This document shows positions 15,139-23,623 of a stretch of DNA of 26,922 nt, piece by piece. The DNA lies in NCBI GenBank assembly GCA_035513175.1, contig DATKCN010000080.1:1-26922 (forward strand), in the 5' to 3' direction. A program made the position numbers and the translations under genes. Positions within the stretch are counted from its first letter, which is position 1. Every line of letters begins with the position of its first letter. The DNA is from DATKCN01 sp035513175 (GTDB lineage Bacteria > Chloroflexota > Chloroflexia > Thermomicrobiales > CFX8). Below the pieces are notes generated by a model. It did no database searches. It was not told the DNA's origin and saw only the letters and a program-made list of their open reading frames with translations.

Positions 15139-16655
15139 GATGTCGGACCAGGCTTCGGAGTGTCGGCAAAGGCCGCCACATCGCCGCGTGACAGGTGAAG
15201 GAATTCCGTCTTTCCATCAACGACCGAGGCGATGGCGTCGTAGCCCTGCCGCTCAGCTGCCCGCCGCGTCGCGGACTGATTGCGATTTCGGAGGTCAACG
15301 CTGGCAATCCAGCCAGCCCCGCGCAATTCGCTGGCGAGCAGCATGGCCCGGCTGGGATCTCCGTTCTGGCGGACGAGTACTCTGCGCTGAGCGACGGTCC
15401 CGGCGATCGGACTTCCGGAATCCATCAGGCGTTCGACCCCGTATGAAAAACCGCAGGCTGGCACAGGCTGGCGCGCGCCGAGAATCTGGGCCAGGTCGTC
15501 GTAGCGACCCCCGCCACAGAGCTGGGGACTGCCGTCGGCGCCGGCATAGACTTCGAACAACATGCCGGTGTAATAGTGCAGCCCGCGACCCATGCCGAGG
15601 TCGATCGTGACGTGGTCGGGGTGCATGCCGGTGGCTGCCAGCAGGCTGACAATCTCTTCCAGCTCATCGAGCGGCGCGGCCGGCAGCCCGTGCGCCGCGA
15701 CCAGCTCCCGCAGCGGCTGCATGACGGCGTCGGGCGGGCCGGTGAGCTCCGTGAGACGCTCGACGAAGGCGGCGGCGTCCCGCAACAAGGCAGCGTCGTG
15801 CCGCCTGCGCCGCTTGGCGATCAGACCACCCACGATCTCCTCGGGCTCGCGCACGCCCCCCTGAAACTCCACGCCTGCCTGACGCAGGATGGCGGCAATC
15901 GCCTCCGGGGTGACGCCGTCGTCTGGCAGCGACGCCGCCGCGTCGTCATCCCGCGCCGCCTCGACGCGCGCCAGATGTGGCGGCAGGTCGTGCGCGGCCT
16001 CGTCCCCCTTGCGCAGCCGCTCCATGCTCCAGGTTAGCCAATCCTGTGCCCGCTGGTCGATGTCGAGCCCAGCCAGAAAGCTGATGACGACGCCGATGTG
16101 GCCGAGCACGACGCGGGGACGCTCGACGCCCGCCAGCCGTAGCCCTTCGAGCGCGAGGCCGACGATCTCCGCATCGGCGACCGGTCCGGACGCGCCGATC
16201 AGCTCGCAGCCGAATTCGGTGAACTGCCGTGAGCGCCCGGCCTGCGGCTTCTCGTAGCGAAAGACCGGCCCGGTCATCGCCAGCCGCACCGGCAGCGGCT
16301 CTGATTGCATGCGCTCAACGAACACGCGCACCGCGCTGGCGGTGAACTCGGGGCGCAACGCAAGGTCGCGCCCCCGGTGCGTGAACGAATAGAGCTGTGC
16401 GACTCGGTCACCACCCGATTTGCGCAGGAACAGCTCGGTGTGCTCCAGAATGGGAGTCTCGATGAAGCGATAGCCGTGCGCCATGGCGTTGGCGGCGAGG
16501 CCGTCAACCGTGTTGCGGGTCGACTCCCACTCGGCTGGCAGCACGTCGCGCGTGCCACGCACGCGGTCGAGAGGGCGGGCGGAGGCTGACGCTCCTGCTC
16601 GTGGAGCGCGCGTGGCGTCCCCGGACGCCGCCGTCATGGCTGGGTCACGCGACAT
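15135..16655 (-). CDS. Histidyl-tRNA synthetase-like class II protein (HisS, or HisZ-type paralogue)
   Basis: 506 aa. Class II signatures: LDRVRGTRDVLPAEWE (29-44), LALRPEFTASAVRVF (98-112), motif 2 GPVFRYEKPQAGRSRQFTEFG (129-149; Arg133), LGMGRGLHYYTGMLFEVYAG (353-372; Arg357), then motif 3 GGGRYDDL and CGFSYGVERL (401-410). Residues ~425-495 resemble an anticodon-binding domain, which argues for HisS, since HisZ normally lacks it. However, RGLDYY of HisRS reads RGLHYY, and the Gln of RQFxQxG (E. coli Gln127) is Glu147, both near the histidine pocket. It sits 36 bp after pheT and overlaps hisG by 4 bp. A bona fide synthetase, a HisZ-like regulator or a moonlighting form are all possible. Confidence 0.75.
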   Translation of the reverse strand: MSRDPAMTAASGDATRAPRAGASASARPLDRVRGTRDVLPAEWESTRNTVDGLAANAMAHGYRFIETPILEHTELFLRKSGGDRVAQLYSFTHRGRDLALRPEFTASAVRVFVERMQSEPLPVRLAMTGPVFRYEKPQAGRSRQFTEFGCELIGASGPVADAEIVGLALEGLRLAGVERPRVVLGHIGVVISFLAGLDIDQRAQDWLTWSMERLRKGDEAAHDLPPHLARVEAARDDDAAASLPDDGVTPEAIAAILRQAGVEFQGGVREPEEIVGGLIAKRRRRHDAALLRDAAAFVERLTELTGPPDAVMQPLRELVAAHGLPAAPLDELEEIVSLLAATGMHPDHVTIDLGMGRGLHYYTGMLFEVYAGADGSPQLCGGGRYDDLAQILGARQPVPACGFSYGVERLMDSGSPIAGTVAQRRVLVRQNGDPSRAMLLASELRGAGWIASVDLRNRNQSATRRAAERQGYDAIASVVDGKTEFLHLSRGDVAAFADTPKPGPTS

Positions 16656-16691
16656 TGTGCGCCTGTGACTCCCCGCGGGGTTGGCGACCGC

Positions 16692-19145
16692 TCATGCTCG
16701 CAACGTCCCGCCAACTCGCTTGCGGACGTTCTGCTCGATCTTGCCACGAATGCGGTCGACCTCGTGTTCCGCCAGCTGGCGGTCAGGGGCCGACATCGTG
16801 ACGCTGAACGCGAGACTCTTCTTCCCCTCTGGAATTCCCTCTCCCTGGTACACGTCAAAGGGCTCGACGGCGGTGATCAACGGTCCTCCTCCAGCGGCTA
16901 TCGCCTCCCGTACGTCGACCACTGCCACCCCCTGATCGACGAGGACGGCAAAGTCCTGCCGGATCGGCTGGAATCGGGAGACGGGTTTGACGCGCCACGT
17001 TGCGAGCAGCGTCGAGGCGAACCCTTCAAGGTCGAGCTCCGCCATGGCCACCCGGTGCGCGACGCCGAAGTTGGCGGCCACGCGTGGATGAATCTCGCCG
17101 ACGATCCCGATCTGGACGCCGTCCGCGCTCACCGCCGCGCAACGGCCCGGGTGGAACGACGGATGTTCGACCGCCGTGAACGACGAGGCTGACGCACCGA
17201 CCCGCGCGAGCAGCGTTTCAACCGTCCCCTTGGCGTCGAAAAAGTCGAGCTCGCTCCGCTCGGCCACCGACCACGACACCGGATGTCGCGCACCGCACAG
17301 CGCCAGCGCGGCTCCACGCCGCTCCTCAGGCAGCTCGTCGAGGCTGACCGGCTGGTAAGTGCGCGCGGTCTCAAAGATTGCCACCCGGTCGGTGTACTTC
17401 AGGTTCTCGGCAACGATCTTGAGCAGGGACGGCAGCATCGTCGGCCGCATGATTTCCCAGTCGGCGCGCAGCGGGTTGACGGCGCGCACGTAATCTGACT
17501 CGGGCCGGGGGTAGCCGCCGAGCAGGTCGGGAACGTGATCGCGGTTCGGCGAGAGCGCAACCAGATCGGCGTCGGCGATCATCGAGTAGGTGATGACCTG
17601 CTGCAGCCCGGACACGATCAGCGCGTCCTGTGCGACACGGTCGACAAGGCGGGCAGGCTCACGACGGATCGGCGCCGCTCCGCCCGTCGGCAGCCGTTCT
17701 GGCAACGAGTCGTAACCGTAGATGCGGGCAACTTCCTCGACTACATCCGCGGGCAGGTTGATGTCGGAACGGTACGTCGGCGCTGACACGACGAGCAGGG
17801 GTCCCAAGACCGCGTCCTCCACCGTAACCTCGAACTCCAGCCGCCCAAGAATGTCCAGCACCGTCTCCATGGGGACGATCATTCCCAACAGCCGTTCGAT
17901 TTCGTTGTACGGCATGCGCACGGTCGAGCGCCCACGCGGACGAGGGTAGGCGTCGGCGACGGCAGTCACTTTCGCGGCAGGGTCAATCTCTCGCAGCAGC
18001 GCTACGAACCGCTCCAGGGCGGTCCAGGCCAGGTTTGGATCGACCCCGCGCTGGTATCGAGCCGATGCTTCCGACGCGAGCTTCAACGCGCGCGACGTGC
18101 GCCTGGTCGTCTTCGGGTCGAATGACGCTGACTCGAGCAGGACCCTTGTCGTGCCGTCGGTTACCTCGCTGTCGACGCCGCCCATGACGCCCGCAAGACC
18201 GATGGCGCCTTCCGCATCGGAGATGACCAGCATGCCCTCGTCCAGAACGCGCTCGACGTGGTCGATCGTGACCATCGATTCGCCCGGCTTTGCGCGGCGG
18301 ACGATGATGCGTCCGCCCGACAGACGATCCGCGTCGAACGGGTGGGTCGGCTGTCCAACCTCCGCCATGACATAGTTTGAGATATCAACGATGTTGTTGA
18401 CGGACCGCATGCCGGCCGCGGTAAGCCGTCGCTGCATCCATTCAGGCGACGGACCGACGGTCACATTCTCGATGATTGCCAGCGTATAGCGGGCGCACAG
18501 ATCTTCGTCCTCGATGTCGACCAGGGTATCGTCCATTGGCGTGGTCGCGAGGTCGGCGCCCAGGACCGCGCGTGCGCTCGCGTTGACGACCGCCGCCAGC
18601 TCACGCGCGATGCCAATGACAGAGAAGGCGTGGACAAGATTCGGCGTGATCTCGAATTCGATCACATCGTCTCCGAGGTACTCGCGGAGCGGCGCGCCGA
18701 CCGGCGCGTCGGACGGCAGCACCATGATGCCCTCGTGCTCCTCAGAGATGCCCAGCTCCTTCTCGGAGCAGACCATGCCCTCGGAACGCACGCCGCGAAT
18801 CGTCGACGACTTGAGCGTCATCCAGCGCACGTCATCGGTCTGTCCATCGATCAGCCGCGCGCCAACGAGCGCCAGCGCCACTGTCTGGCCGGGCCGAATG
18901 TTCGGCGCGCCGGTCACGACCGTCGAACGGTGCTCGCCGGCAGCCACAGTCGCGAGCACGAGCCGATCAGCGTCGGGATGTTTCTCGACTTCCTCCACGC
19001 GCCCGACGTACACGTTGTTCCACTCGTCTCCAATGTGCGTCACGCTCTCGGCTTCGAGTCCCGCCATCGTCAATCGGTGGGCGATCTCCTCGGTGCTCAG
19101 ATCGGTTGTGACGTATTCTCTCAGCCACCGCATCGGAACCAGCAT
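16692..19145 (-). CDS. pheT: Phenylalanyl-tRNA synthetase beta subunit
   Basis: 817 aa, typical length. It forms the alpha2-beta2 enzyme with PheS and handles tRNA binding and editing. Domains in order: N-terminal MLVPMRWLREYV, EMAP-like tRNA-binding region (~40-150; VEKHPDADRLVLATV, VVTGAPNIRPGQ), B3/B4 editing domain (~205-385; RSVNNIVDISNYVMAEVGQP, GLAGVMGG), B5 (~400-475), a catalytic-like core (DVVEEVARIYGYDSLPE) and the C-terminal FDX-ACB anticodon-binding domain (~720-816; SRFQPIRQDFAVLVD). ATG 19145 has GGAG 8 nt upstream. It lies 77 bp after pheS, under the same T-box. Confidence 0.97.
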   Translation of the reverse strand: MLVPMRWLREYVTTDLSTEEIAHRLTMAGLEAESVTHIGDEWNNVYVGRVEEVEKHPDADRLVLATVAAGEHRSTVVTGAPNIRPGQTVALALVGARLIDGQTDDVRWMTLKSSTIRGVRSEGMVCSEKELGISEEHEGIMVLPSDAPVGAPLREYLGDDVIEFEITPNLVHAFSVIGIARELAAVVNASARAVLGADLATTPMDDTLVDIEDEDLCARYTLAIIENVTVGPSPEWMQRRLTAAGMRSVNNIVDISNYVMAEVGQPTHPFDADRLSGGRIIVRRAKPGESMVTIDHVERVLDEGMLVISDAEGAIGLAGVMGGVDSEVTDGTTRVLLESASFDPKTTRRTSRALKLASEASARYQRGVDPNLAWTALERFVALLREIDPAAKVTAVADAYPRPRGRSTVRMPYNEIERLLGMIVPMETVLDILGRLEFEVTVEDAVLGPLLVVSAPTYRSDINLPADVVEEVARIYGYDSLPERLPTGGAAPIRREPARLVDRVAQDALIVSGLQQVITYSMIADADLVALSPNRDHVPDLLGGYPRPESDYVRAVNPLRADWEIMRPTMLPSLLKIVAENLKYTDRVAIFETARTYQPVSLDELPEERRGAALALCGARHPVSWSVAERSELDFFDAKGTVETLLARVGASASSFTAVEHPSFHPGRCAAVSADGVQIGIVGEIHPRVAANFGVAHRVAMAELDLEGFASTLLATWRVKPVSRFQPIRQDFAVLVDQGVAVVDVREAIAAGGGPLITAVEPFDVYQGEGIPEGKKSLAFSVTMSAPDRQLAEHEVDRIRGKIEQNVRKRVGGTLRA

Positions 19146-19222
19146 CGTCGCGTCTCCAGACCTCTGTGCGTCGCGCGTCGTCGATCAGCTTGCACGGGCT
19201 CTCGCGCCGCGCCAAACGTCTG

Positions 19223-20269
19223 TCAGAGCCGCGCCCGATTGAATTGACCCAGGAATCGCAGATCGTTCGCATAGAGCAGGCGGATGTCCTGCACGTTGTA
19301 CTTCAGCATTACCAGCCGGTCCAGCCCCATGCCGAACGCCCAGCCGGAGTAGACGGTCGGATCGTAGCCTACGTTCGTCAGCACATTCGGGTGCACCATC
19401 CCCGCGCCACTGATCTCGATCCAGCCGCTCTGCTTGCAGGTCCTGCAGCCGCGCCCTGCGCAGAACGGGCAATCAATCGACATATCAACGCCCGGCTCGA
19501 CAAACGGGAAGTAGTCGCAGCGGAATCGCACCTTGCGCTCGGAGCCGAAGATCTGCCGCGCGAACTCCGCCATCGTGCCCCGCAGGTCCGCCATCGTGAT
19601 GTTGCGGTCTACCGCGAGCCCTTCCACCTGGTGAAAGTGCCACTCGTGGGTGGCGTCCTGTGCTTCGTAGCGATAGGTCCGGCCCGGCACGATGACGCGC
19701 ACCGGCGGCTCCTGTTGCAGCATCGTTCGAATCTGCATCGGCGACGTGTGCGGACGCAGCGTAATCTCAGTCCCAGCTGAACGGATGAAAATGGTGTCCC
19801 ATACGTCGCGCGCGGGGTGATCCTTGGGAATGTTGAGCATGTCGAAGCTGTACTCCGCCAACTCCACCTCGGGCCCCTCGATCGTCTGAAAGCCGAGATG
19901 GGCAAATATGTCGGAAACTTCGCGCGCCATGGCCGCAATCGGATGGAGGTTGCCGACCGCCTGGCGGCGGCCCGGCAGCGTCACGTCAACAGATTCCGCG
20001 CGCAGCCGCGAGTCAAGCGCCGCCGCTCGAGCCAGGTCCTGCCGCTGCGCGAACGCCGCTTCGAGCTGGTCCTTGACGCCGTTGAGCTGCTGGCCACGTT
20101 CGCGACGCTGCTCGGACGGCAACGAACCGAGCGCGCGCAGCGCGTCATTCAGCGTGCCGCTGCGTCCCAGCACCGCGCGATGCCACCTCGTCAACTCTTC
20201 CTCGGTCTGCGCATCTTCAAGCGCGGTCAGCGCTCGGTTCAGCAGCTCGTCAGTCGTGAAGTCAATCAT
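19223..20269 (-). CDS. pheS: Phenylalanyl-tRNA synthetase alpha subunit
   Basis: 348 aa, catalytic subunit that charges tRNA-Phe. Seen: N-terminal coiled coil (~1-90), HPIAAMAREVSDIFAHLGF (109-127), PHTSPMQIRTM (173-183), motif 2 PGRTYRYEAQDATHEWHFHQ (195-214) and motif 3 YSGWAFGMGLDRLVML (307-322). Two CxxC pairs (CPFC 267-270, CRTC 275-278) precede GWIEISGAGMVHPNVL, so a small zinc knuckle is likely; E. coli and Thermus PheS lack it as I recall them. ATG 20269 is chosen because GAGG lies ~6 nt upstream and the sequence matches the family start; the ORF stays open to 20380 only across the T-box terminator. Confidence 0.97.
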   Translation of the reverse strand: MIDFTTDELLNRALTALEDAQTEEELTRWHRAVLGRSGTLNDALRALGSLPSEQRRERGQQLNGVKDQLEAAFAQRQDLARAAALDSRLRAESVDVTLPGRRQAVGNLHPIAAMAREVSDIFAHLGFQTIEGPEVELAEYSFDMLNIPKDHPARDVWDTIFIRSAGTEITLRPHTSPMQIRTMLQQEPPVRVIVPGRTYRYEAQDATHEWHFHQVEGLAVDRNITMADLRGTMAEFARQIFGSERKVRFRCDYFPFVEPGVDMSIDCPFCAGRGCRTCKQSGWIEISGAGMVHPNVLTNVGYDPTVYSGWAFGMGLDRLVMLKYNVQDIRLLYANDLRFLGQFNRARL

Positions 20270-20322
20270 GGTTACCTCAGTTCCCGGGACGGCGTCGACC
20301 CGTCTTAAGCGCCGCGGAGAAC

Positions 20323-20357
20323 AAAAAAACACCCGTCGCTCTGGGGCGAGGAGTGTT
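20323..20357 (-). terminator. Intrinsic terminator of the pheS T-box
   Basis: On the minus strand a 12-position stem (20357-20346 with 20339-20328; one C-C mismatch, one T-G wobble) and a CCCAGA loop run into a seven-T tract (20329-20323). The 5' arm shares bases with the antiterminator's CTCGC side, so the two folds exclude each other, as expected for transcription attenuation. Confidence 0.9.
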
Positions 20358-20604
20358 CTCGCGGTACCACCCGGATTCACGCGTCCCGTCAGCTGGGACG
20401 CGCCTCATGTGGACGCTTGCGCGACCACGCTCTACATAACGGTGAGCAACCGGATGCGACTACTGGCCGCCGGGCAGCGACGTTCACCGATCAGCTCCGG
20501 AGTGAATAGCGCGGTGGCACGTCGCGCCGGCTCTCAGTCTATGGCCCGGCGTCCCTGACGACGTCCGATTCCGCGATCTGTCTCCATCATCGCCGCGTGT
20601 ATTG
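20323..20604 (-). promoter_or_regulatory. T-box riboswitch leader, tRNA-Phe specific (specifier UUC)
   Basis: A complete T-box is readable on the minus strand. Stem I base: GGAG (20585-20582) with CTCC (20502-20499), and CGCGG (20575-20571) with CCGCG (20514-20510). The specifier loop between them reads CTATTCA, placing UUC (20506-20504), a Phe codon, in the usual position before a purine. The distal part has ACGTCG/CGACGT and GCCGG/CCGGC stems. CGGTGA (20489-20484) pairs with TCACCG (20445-20440) as stem II. An 8-bp stem III follows (20402-20395 with 20387-20380). The T-box GGGTGGTACCGCG (20372-20360) forms the antiterminator: GGG/CCC and GCGAG/CTCGC around a 7-nt TGGTACC bulge. Uncharged tRNA-Phe should allow pheS transcription. 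Confidence 0.93.
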
Positions 20605-20610
20605 GCGAGG

Positions 20611-20616
20611 AGTATA
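20611..20616 (-). promoter_or_regulatory. Candidate -10 element of the pheS-pheT-his operon
   Basis: TATACT on the minus strand, ending ~7 nt before the inferred leader start near 20604. A weak TTGTGC lies at 20641-20636 with a 19-bp spacer. Position relative to stem I makes it the likeliest promoter. Confidence 0.5.
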
Positions 20617-20701
20617 GCAGCGCGCCATCAGGCCGGCACAACAGGGTACGATTCGGGCGGCAACGAGCGGCCGGAGGGCGCCACAATTGGGGGGGACAGA
20701 G

Positions 20702-22012
20702 ATGCCGGCATTCTGGTCTGGGAGCGCGATCGAGTCGATCAACGGGCGCGAAATTCTGGACTCGCGGGGCAACCCGACGGTCGAAGTGGACGTCGTGCTG
20801 GAAGACGGCTCATTTGGCAGGGCCGCCGTCCCATCAGGAGCGTCCACCGGAGCTTTCGAGGCCGTCGAACTGCGGGACGACGACGCGGGGCGCTACCTCG
20901 GCAAGGGGGTGCTTGACGCGGTTGAGAACGTGAACGCGATTATCGCTCCCGAGCTGGTCGGGTATGACGCAGTCGACCAGCGTTCGATCGACGCGCGCAT
21001 GATCGAGCTCGACGGATCGCCCAACAAAGGCAACCTGGGCGCCAACGCGCTGCTGGGCGTCTCGCTGGCAGTCGCGCGCGCGGCCGCGGAGTCGTCGGGA
21101 CTGCCACTCTACAGGTACCTGGGCGGCCCGAACGGCACGACGCTGCCCGTCCCAATGCTCAACATACTGAACGGCGGCAAGCACGCCCTGGGGTCGAGCG
21201 TCGACTTTCAGGAGTTCATGGTGATGCCAGTTGGCGCGTCCTCGTTCCGCGAGTGCCTGCGCTGGGGCGCTGAGATTTTTCACACGCTGAAGAAGGTGCT
21301 CGCGGAGCAGGGTTACAACACCTCCGTGGGCGACGAGGGCGGATATGCGCCGAGCCTGACGTCGAACGCTGAAGCTCTCGATCTGATTGCCGACGCGATC
21401 AACCGCGCCGGATACGAGCTGGGCGTCGACATTCTGATCGCCCTGGACCCGGCCTCAACCGAGTTTTTCGACAGCGGAAGCTACGATCTGCGTGGGGAGG
21501 GACGGACGCTCTCGCCGGACGAGATGATCGGCTGGTACGCCGACGCCGCTTCTCGCTTCCCTATTATCTCGATCGAGGACGGCCTGGCTGAGGACGACTG
21601 GGACGGTTGGAAATCACTCACCGTGCGCCTCGGCGACTCGGTGCAGCTCGTCGGCGACGACCTGTTCGTTACAAATACGGAACGGCTCTCACGCGGCATC
21701 CGCGAGGGCGCCGGCAATTCAATCCTCGTGAAGCTGAACCAGATTGGCACGCTCACTGAGACCCTCGACGCGATTGACATGGCCCACCGCAACGGGTTCA
21801 CGGCAGTCATATCGCACCGTTCCGGCGAGACCAGCGACACCTTCATCGCCGACCTGGTGGTCGCGACCAATGCCGGGCAGATCAAGACGGGCGCTCCATC
21901 ACGCATGGACCGCGTCGAAAAGTACAACCAGTTGCTGCGAATCGAGGAGCAACTCGGCGAGTCCGCGCGCTTTGCCGGATGTCATGCCTTCGGTCGCAGG
22001 CTGACCCGCTAA
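20702..22012 (+). CDS. eno: Enolase (phosphopyruvate hydratase)
   Basis: 436 aa. Converts 2-phosphoglycerate to phosphoenolpyruvate in glycolysis, with Mg. Seen: IESINGREILDSRGNPTVEV, PSGASTGAFEAVELRD (substrate loop), SVGDEGGYAPSL (catalytic Glu), LIALDPASTEFFD, ISIEDGLAEDDWDGW, LVGDDLFVTNTERL, ILVKLNQIGTLTET (catalytic Lys), AVISHRSGETSDTFIADL and the C-terminal LLRIEEQLG. ATG 20702 has a G-rich ribosome-binding stretch just upstream; a TTG at 20687 would add five residues. It starts ~100 bp from the divergent T-box promoter. The stop overlaps that of the convergent phosphoglycerate mutase by 4 bp, so two consecutive glycolytic enzymes meet tail to tail. Confidence 0.97.
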   Translation: MPAFWSGSAIESINGREILDSRGNPTVEVDVVLEDGSFGRAAVPSGASTGAFEAVELRDDDAGRYLGKGVLDAVENVNAIIAPELVGYDAVDQRSIDARMIELDGSPNKGNLGANALLGVSLAVARAAAESSGLPLYRYLGGPNGTTLPVPMLNILNGGKHALGSSVDFQEFMVMPVGASSFRECLRWGAEIFHTLKKVLAEQGYNTSVGDEGGYAPSLTSNAEALDLIADAINRAGYELGVDILIALDPASTEFFDSGSYDLRGEGRTLSPDEMIGWYADAASRFPIISIEDGLAEDDWDGWKSLTVRLGDSVQLVGDDLFVTNTERLSRGIREGAGNSILVKLNQIGTLTETLDAIDMAHRNGFTAVISHRSGETSDTFIADLVVATNAGQIKTGAPSRMDRVEKYNQLLRIEEQLGESARFAGCHAFGRRLTR

Positions 22013-23580
22013 TCGCGTCGCGCGTCACGCATCTCGATCAACGACACGCCCGTCATGTCCCGTGGCGGCGCGATGTGCAGGAACGTCAGCACCGTAGGGG
22101 CCACGTCGGCGAGTCGGCCGCCGTCGCGCAACACGGCGTGCCGGTGGGGCGCGTCCTCGGGGGAGACGAGGATGAACGGCACAGGGTTCGTGGTGTGCGC
22201 CGTCATCGGCGCGTTCGTGCCCGGAACCAGCATGCGCTCGGCGTTGCCGTGGTCGGCCGTCACGAGCAGCGTCCCTCCATGGTCGAGCGTTGCCTCGACG
22301 ATCCGACCCAGTCCCGCGTCGACCGCCTCGGTCGCTCTGATCGCCGCGCGAATGACGCCGGTGTGGCCCACCATGTCGCAGTTCGCGTAGTTGATGATGA
22401 CGAAGGCAAACTCGCCTGCCGCGATGGCGAGGCACGCCCCGTCGGTGACGCCAGCCGCGCTCATCTCGGGCTGCTGGTCGTAGGTCGTCACCCTCGGAGA
22501 CGCGACGAGGGCGCGGACCTCGCCGTCGAACGGTTCCTCGCGCCCGCCATTGAAGAAGTACGTCACGTGCGCGTACTTTTCCGTTTCCGCCGTGTGGAAT
22601 TGTCGCAAGCCCGCTTCGGAGATCACACGAGCGAGCGGATACACGACGTTCATTGGCTCGAAGGCCACCAGCGCCGACAGGTAACTGGCGTACTCGGTCA
22701 GCGTCACGAACGTCAGGTCGGTCGGCCGGTCGTCGAACAGCCCGCCATCGACTTCCGGCCCAATCAGAGCTTGCGTCAGTTGCCGGCCCCGGTCCGACCG
22801 AAAGTTGAAGTAGATGACGATGTCTCCGTCGCGAATCACGCACGGCTCGTCGCCGGTCGGCGCCGCGCGCATGGGCGGCATGAACTCGTCGGTCGTGCCG
22901 TCGACGTAGCGGCGAGCCACGGCGGCGATCAGGTCGTCTTCCTGCTGGCCCGCTCCGCGCAACAGCAACTCAAACGCCGACCGCGTGCGCTCCCAGCGCC
23001 GGTCGCGGTCCATGGCGAAGAAGCGTCCAACGACCGAGGAAATAGCCCCGCGTCCGTTACGCGCAATCATCTCTTTGACGTCGCGCAAGTAGCCCGCGCC
23101 CGCCGTCGGCGACGTGTCGCGACCGTCGAGAATCGCGTGCACAGCGACGTGGTCGACGCTCTGACGAGTGCACATCTGGAGCAGCGCGTCGAGGTGGCGC
23201 AGGTGGGAGTGGACGCCGCCATCCGACACCAGCCCCAGTAGATGTAGCGTGCGGCCCGGTTCGCGCGCCCGTTCCAACGCGAAGCGCAGCACGGGATTTT
23301 CAAAGAACGAGCCATCCTGAATTGCCAGGTCGATGCGGGTAATCGACTGAAATACGACGAAGCCGGCGCCGAGGTTCAGGTGCCCGACCTCGGAGTTGCC
23401 CATCTGACCGGCCGGCAGCCCGACGTCGTTGCCGCAGGTCTTCAGAGTGGTGTGCGGGTAGGTAGCCAGCAGACGATCGAACACCGGAGTATCCGCCAGC
23501 GCGATGGCGTTGCCGGGGCCTGGGCGTTCGAGTCCCCAGCCGTCGAGGACAACAAGCACGACAGGACCGGGCGTTGTCAC
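22009..23580 (-). CDS. gpmI: 2,3-bisphosphoglycerate-independent phosphoglycerate mutase
   Basis: 523 aa, the normal size for the Mn-dependent alkaline-phosphatase-superfamily mutase, which interconverts 3- and 2-phosphoglycerate. Seen: VVLVVLDGWGLE (first metal Asp13), GQMGNSEVGHLNLGAG (58-73; phosphoserine Ser63), GLVSDGGVHSHLRHL, ILDGRDTSP, GRFFAMDRDRRWERT, FNFRSDRGRQL, KYAHVTYFFNGG, NYANCDMVGHTG and LLVTADHGNAE (metal-binding DHGN). GTG 23580 has AGGAG 5 nt upstream. It lies 43 bp downstream of the exonuclease gene, probably in the same transcript. Confidence 0.97.
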   Translation of the reverse strand: MTTPGPVVLVVLDGWGLERPGPGNAIALADTPVFDRLLATYPHTTLKTCGNDVGLPAGQMGNSEVGHLNLGAGFVVFQSITRIDLAIQDGSFFENPVLRFALERAREPGRTLHLLGLVSDGGVHSHLRHLDALLQMCTRQSVDHVAVHAILDGRDTSPTAGAGYLRDVKEMIARNGRGAISSVVGRFFAMDRDRRWERTRSAFELLLRGAGQQEDDLIAAVARRYVDGTTDEFMPPMRAAPTGDEPCVIRDGDIVIYFNFRSDRGRQLTQALIGPEVDGGLFDDRPTDLTFVTLTEYASYLSALVAFEPMNVVYPLARVISEAGLRQFHTAETEKYAHVTYFFNGGREEPFDGEVRALVASPRVTTYDQQPEMSAAGVTDGACLAIAAGEFAFVIINYANCDMVGHTGVIRAAIRATEAVDAGLGRIVEATLDHGGTLLVTADHGNAERMLVPGTNAPMTAHTTNPVPFILVSPEDAPHRHAVLRDGGRLADVAPTVLTFLHIAPPRDMTGVSLIEMRDARRD

Positions 23581-23623
23581 GATCTCCTCTTCCCTTCGCG
23601 TTTCAACTGGACACTCGACCGCC

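Noticed and set aside
16671..16680. CCCCGCGGGG palindrome between pheT and the HisRS-like gene as a terminator
   Set aside because: Only a 10-bp palindrome with no T-tract on either strand; it is better read as chance GC-rich sequence overlapping the ribosome-binding region.
21979..23241. 420-codon plus-strand ORF opposite gpmI
   Set aside because: Antisense shadow of a fully conserved gpmI; its composition (Arg, Val, His, Asp) is that of complemented GC-rich codons.
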